A stretch of 40,645 bases of DNA from Bacteroidales bacterium (GTDB taxonomy: Bacteria; Bacteroidota; Bacteroidia; Bacteroidales; UBA7960), in assembly GCA_007120085.1 (NCBI GenBank), contig SKOK01000030.1:1-40645 (forward strand), given 5' to 3'. Made by a program: the position numbers and the translations under genes. Every line of letters begins with the position of its first letter. The first letter of the stretch is position 1. This document shows positions 40,592 through 40,645 of this stretch, piece by piece. The notes beneath the pieces are model-generated. The model had not been told where the DNA came from. It saw only the letters and a list, made by a program, of their open reading frames with translations, and searched no databases.

Positions 40592-40645
40592 TCAGGTGTT
40601 GATATATTTTTCTATTTTCTTGACGGCGTGGTGGTAGGATGCCTT
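40592..40645 (-). CDS. 3' end of RNA polymerase ECF sigma factor (truncated by window edge)
   Basis: Reverse complement in frame: KASYHHAVKKIEKYINT-stop, typical C-terminus of Bacteroidetes sigma-70 family ECF factors. Confidence 0.6.
   Translation of the reverse strand, partial: KASYHHAVKKIEKYINT

Overview
This is a Bacteroidetes (Bacteroidales-like) chromosomal window. Evidence: TAnnTTTG-type -7 promoter boxes, Bacteroidetes-style RpoZ, DUF4835, Bat operon, BamD and ClpC-GyrA content. Left to right: (1) a truncated minus-strand gene; (2) an IS1182-like insertion sequence flanked by AT-rich octamer arrays in opposite orientation; (3) a minus-strand cluster of TonB-dependent receptor, DUF2271-like protein, M20 amidohydrolase and stand-alone alanine racemase; (4) a plus-strand housekeeping run (LiaF-like membrane protein, bamD, rpoZ, coaBC, DUF4835, recN, fabI); (5) an electron-transfer cluster (etfB, etfA, membrane Fe-S protein, CCG-domain Fe-S protein, acyl-CoA dehydrogenase); (6) clpC divergent from gyrA, followed by a TPR protein; (7) an ABC transporter/GntR/DUF2807 minus-strand cluster; (8) a MoxR-DUF58-BatA/B/C/D/E aerotolerance-type operon; (9) a Spy-like/anti-sigma-like/ECF sigma locus cut by the right edge. 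No clearly novel defence system, CRISPR array, tRNA or rRNA was seen. The most unusual signals are non-coding: the IS appears to sit at the centre of symmetry of an inverted (TTTAATTG)n/(CAATTAAA)n array, a 14-mer (CTAATTTGGCATAA) with sigma54-like spacing occurs upstream of both bamD and coaBC, and a REP-like palindrome occurs twice. The most interesting gene-level hypotheses are the receptor/DUF2271/amidohydrolase/racemase cluster and the split membrane ETF:quinone oxidoreductase. All assignments are from reading the sequence; no database search was run.
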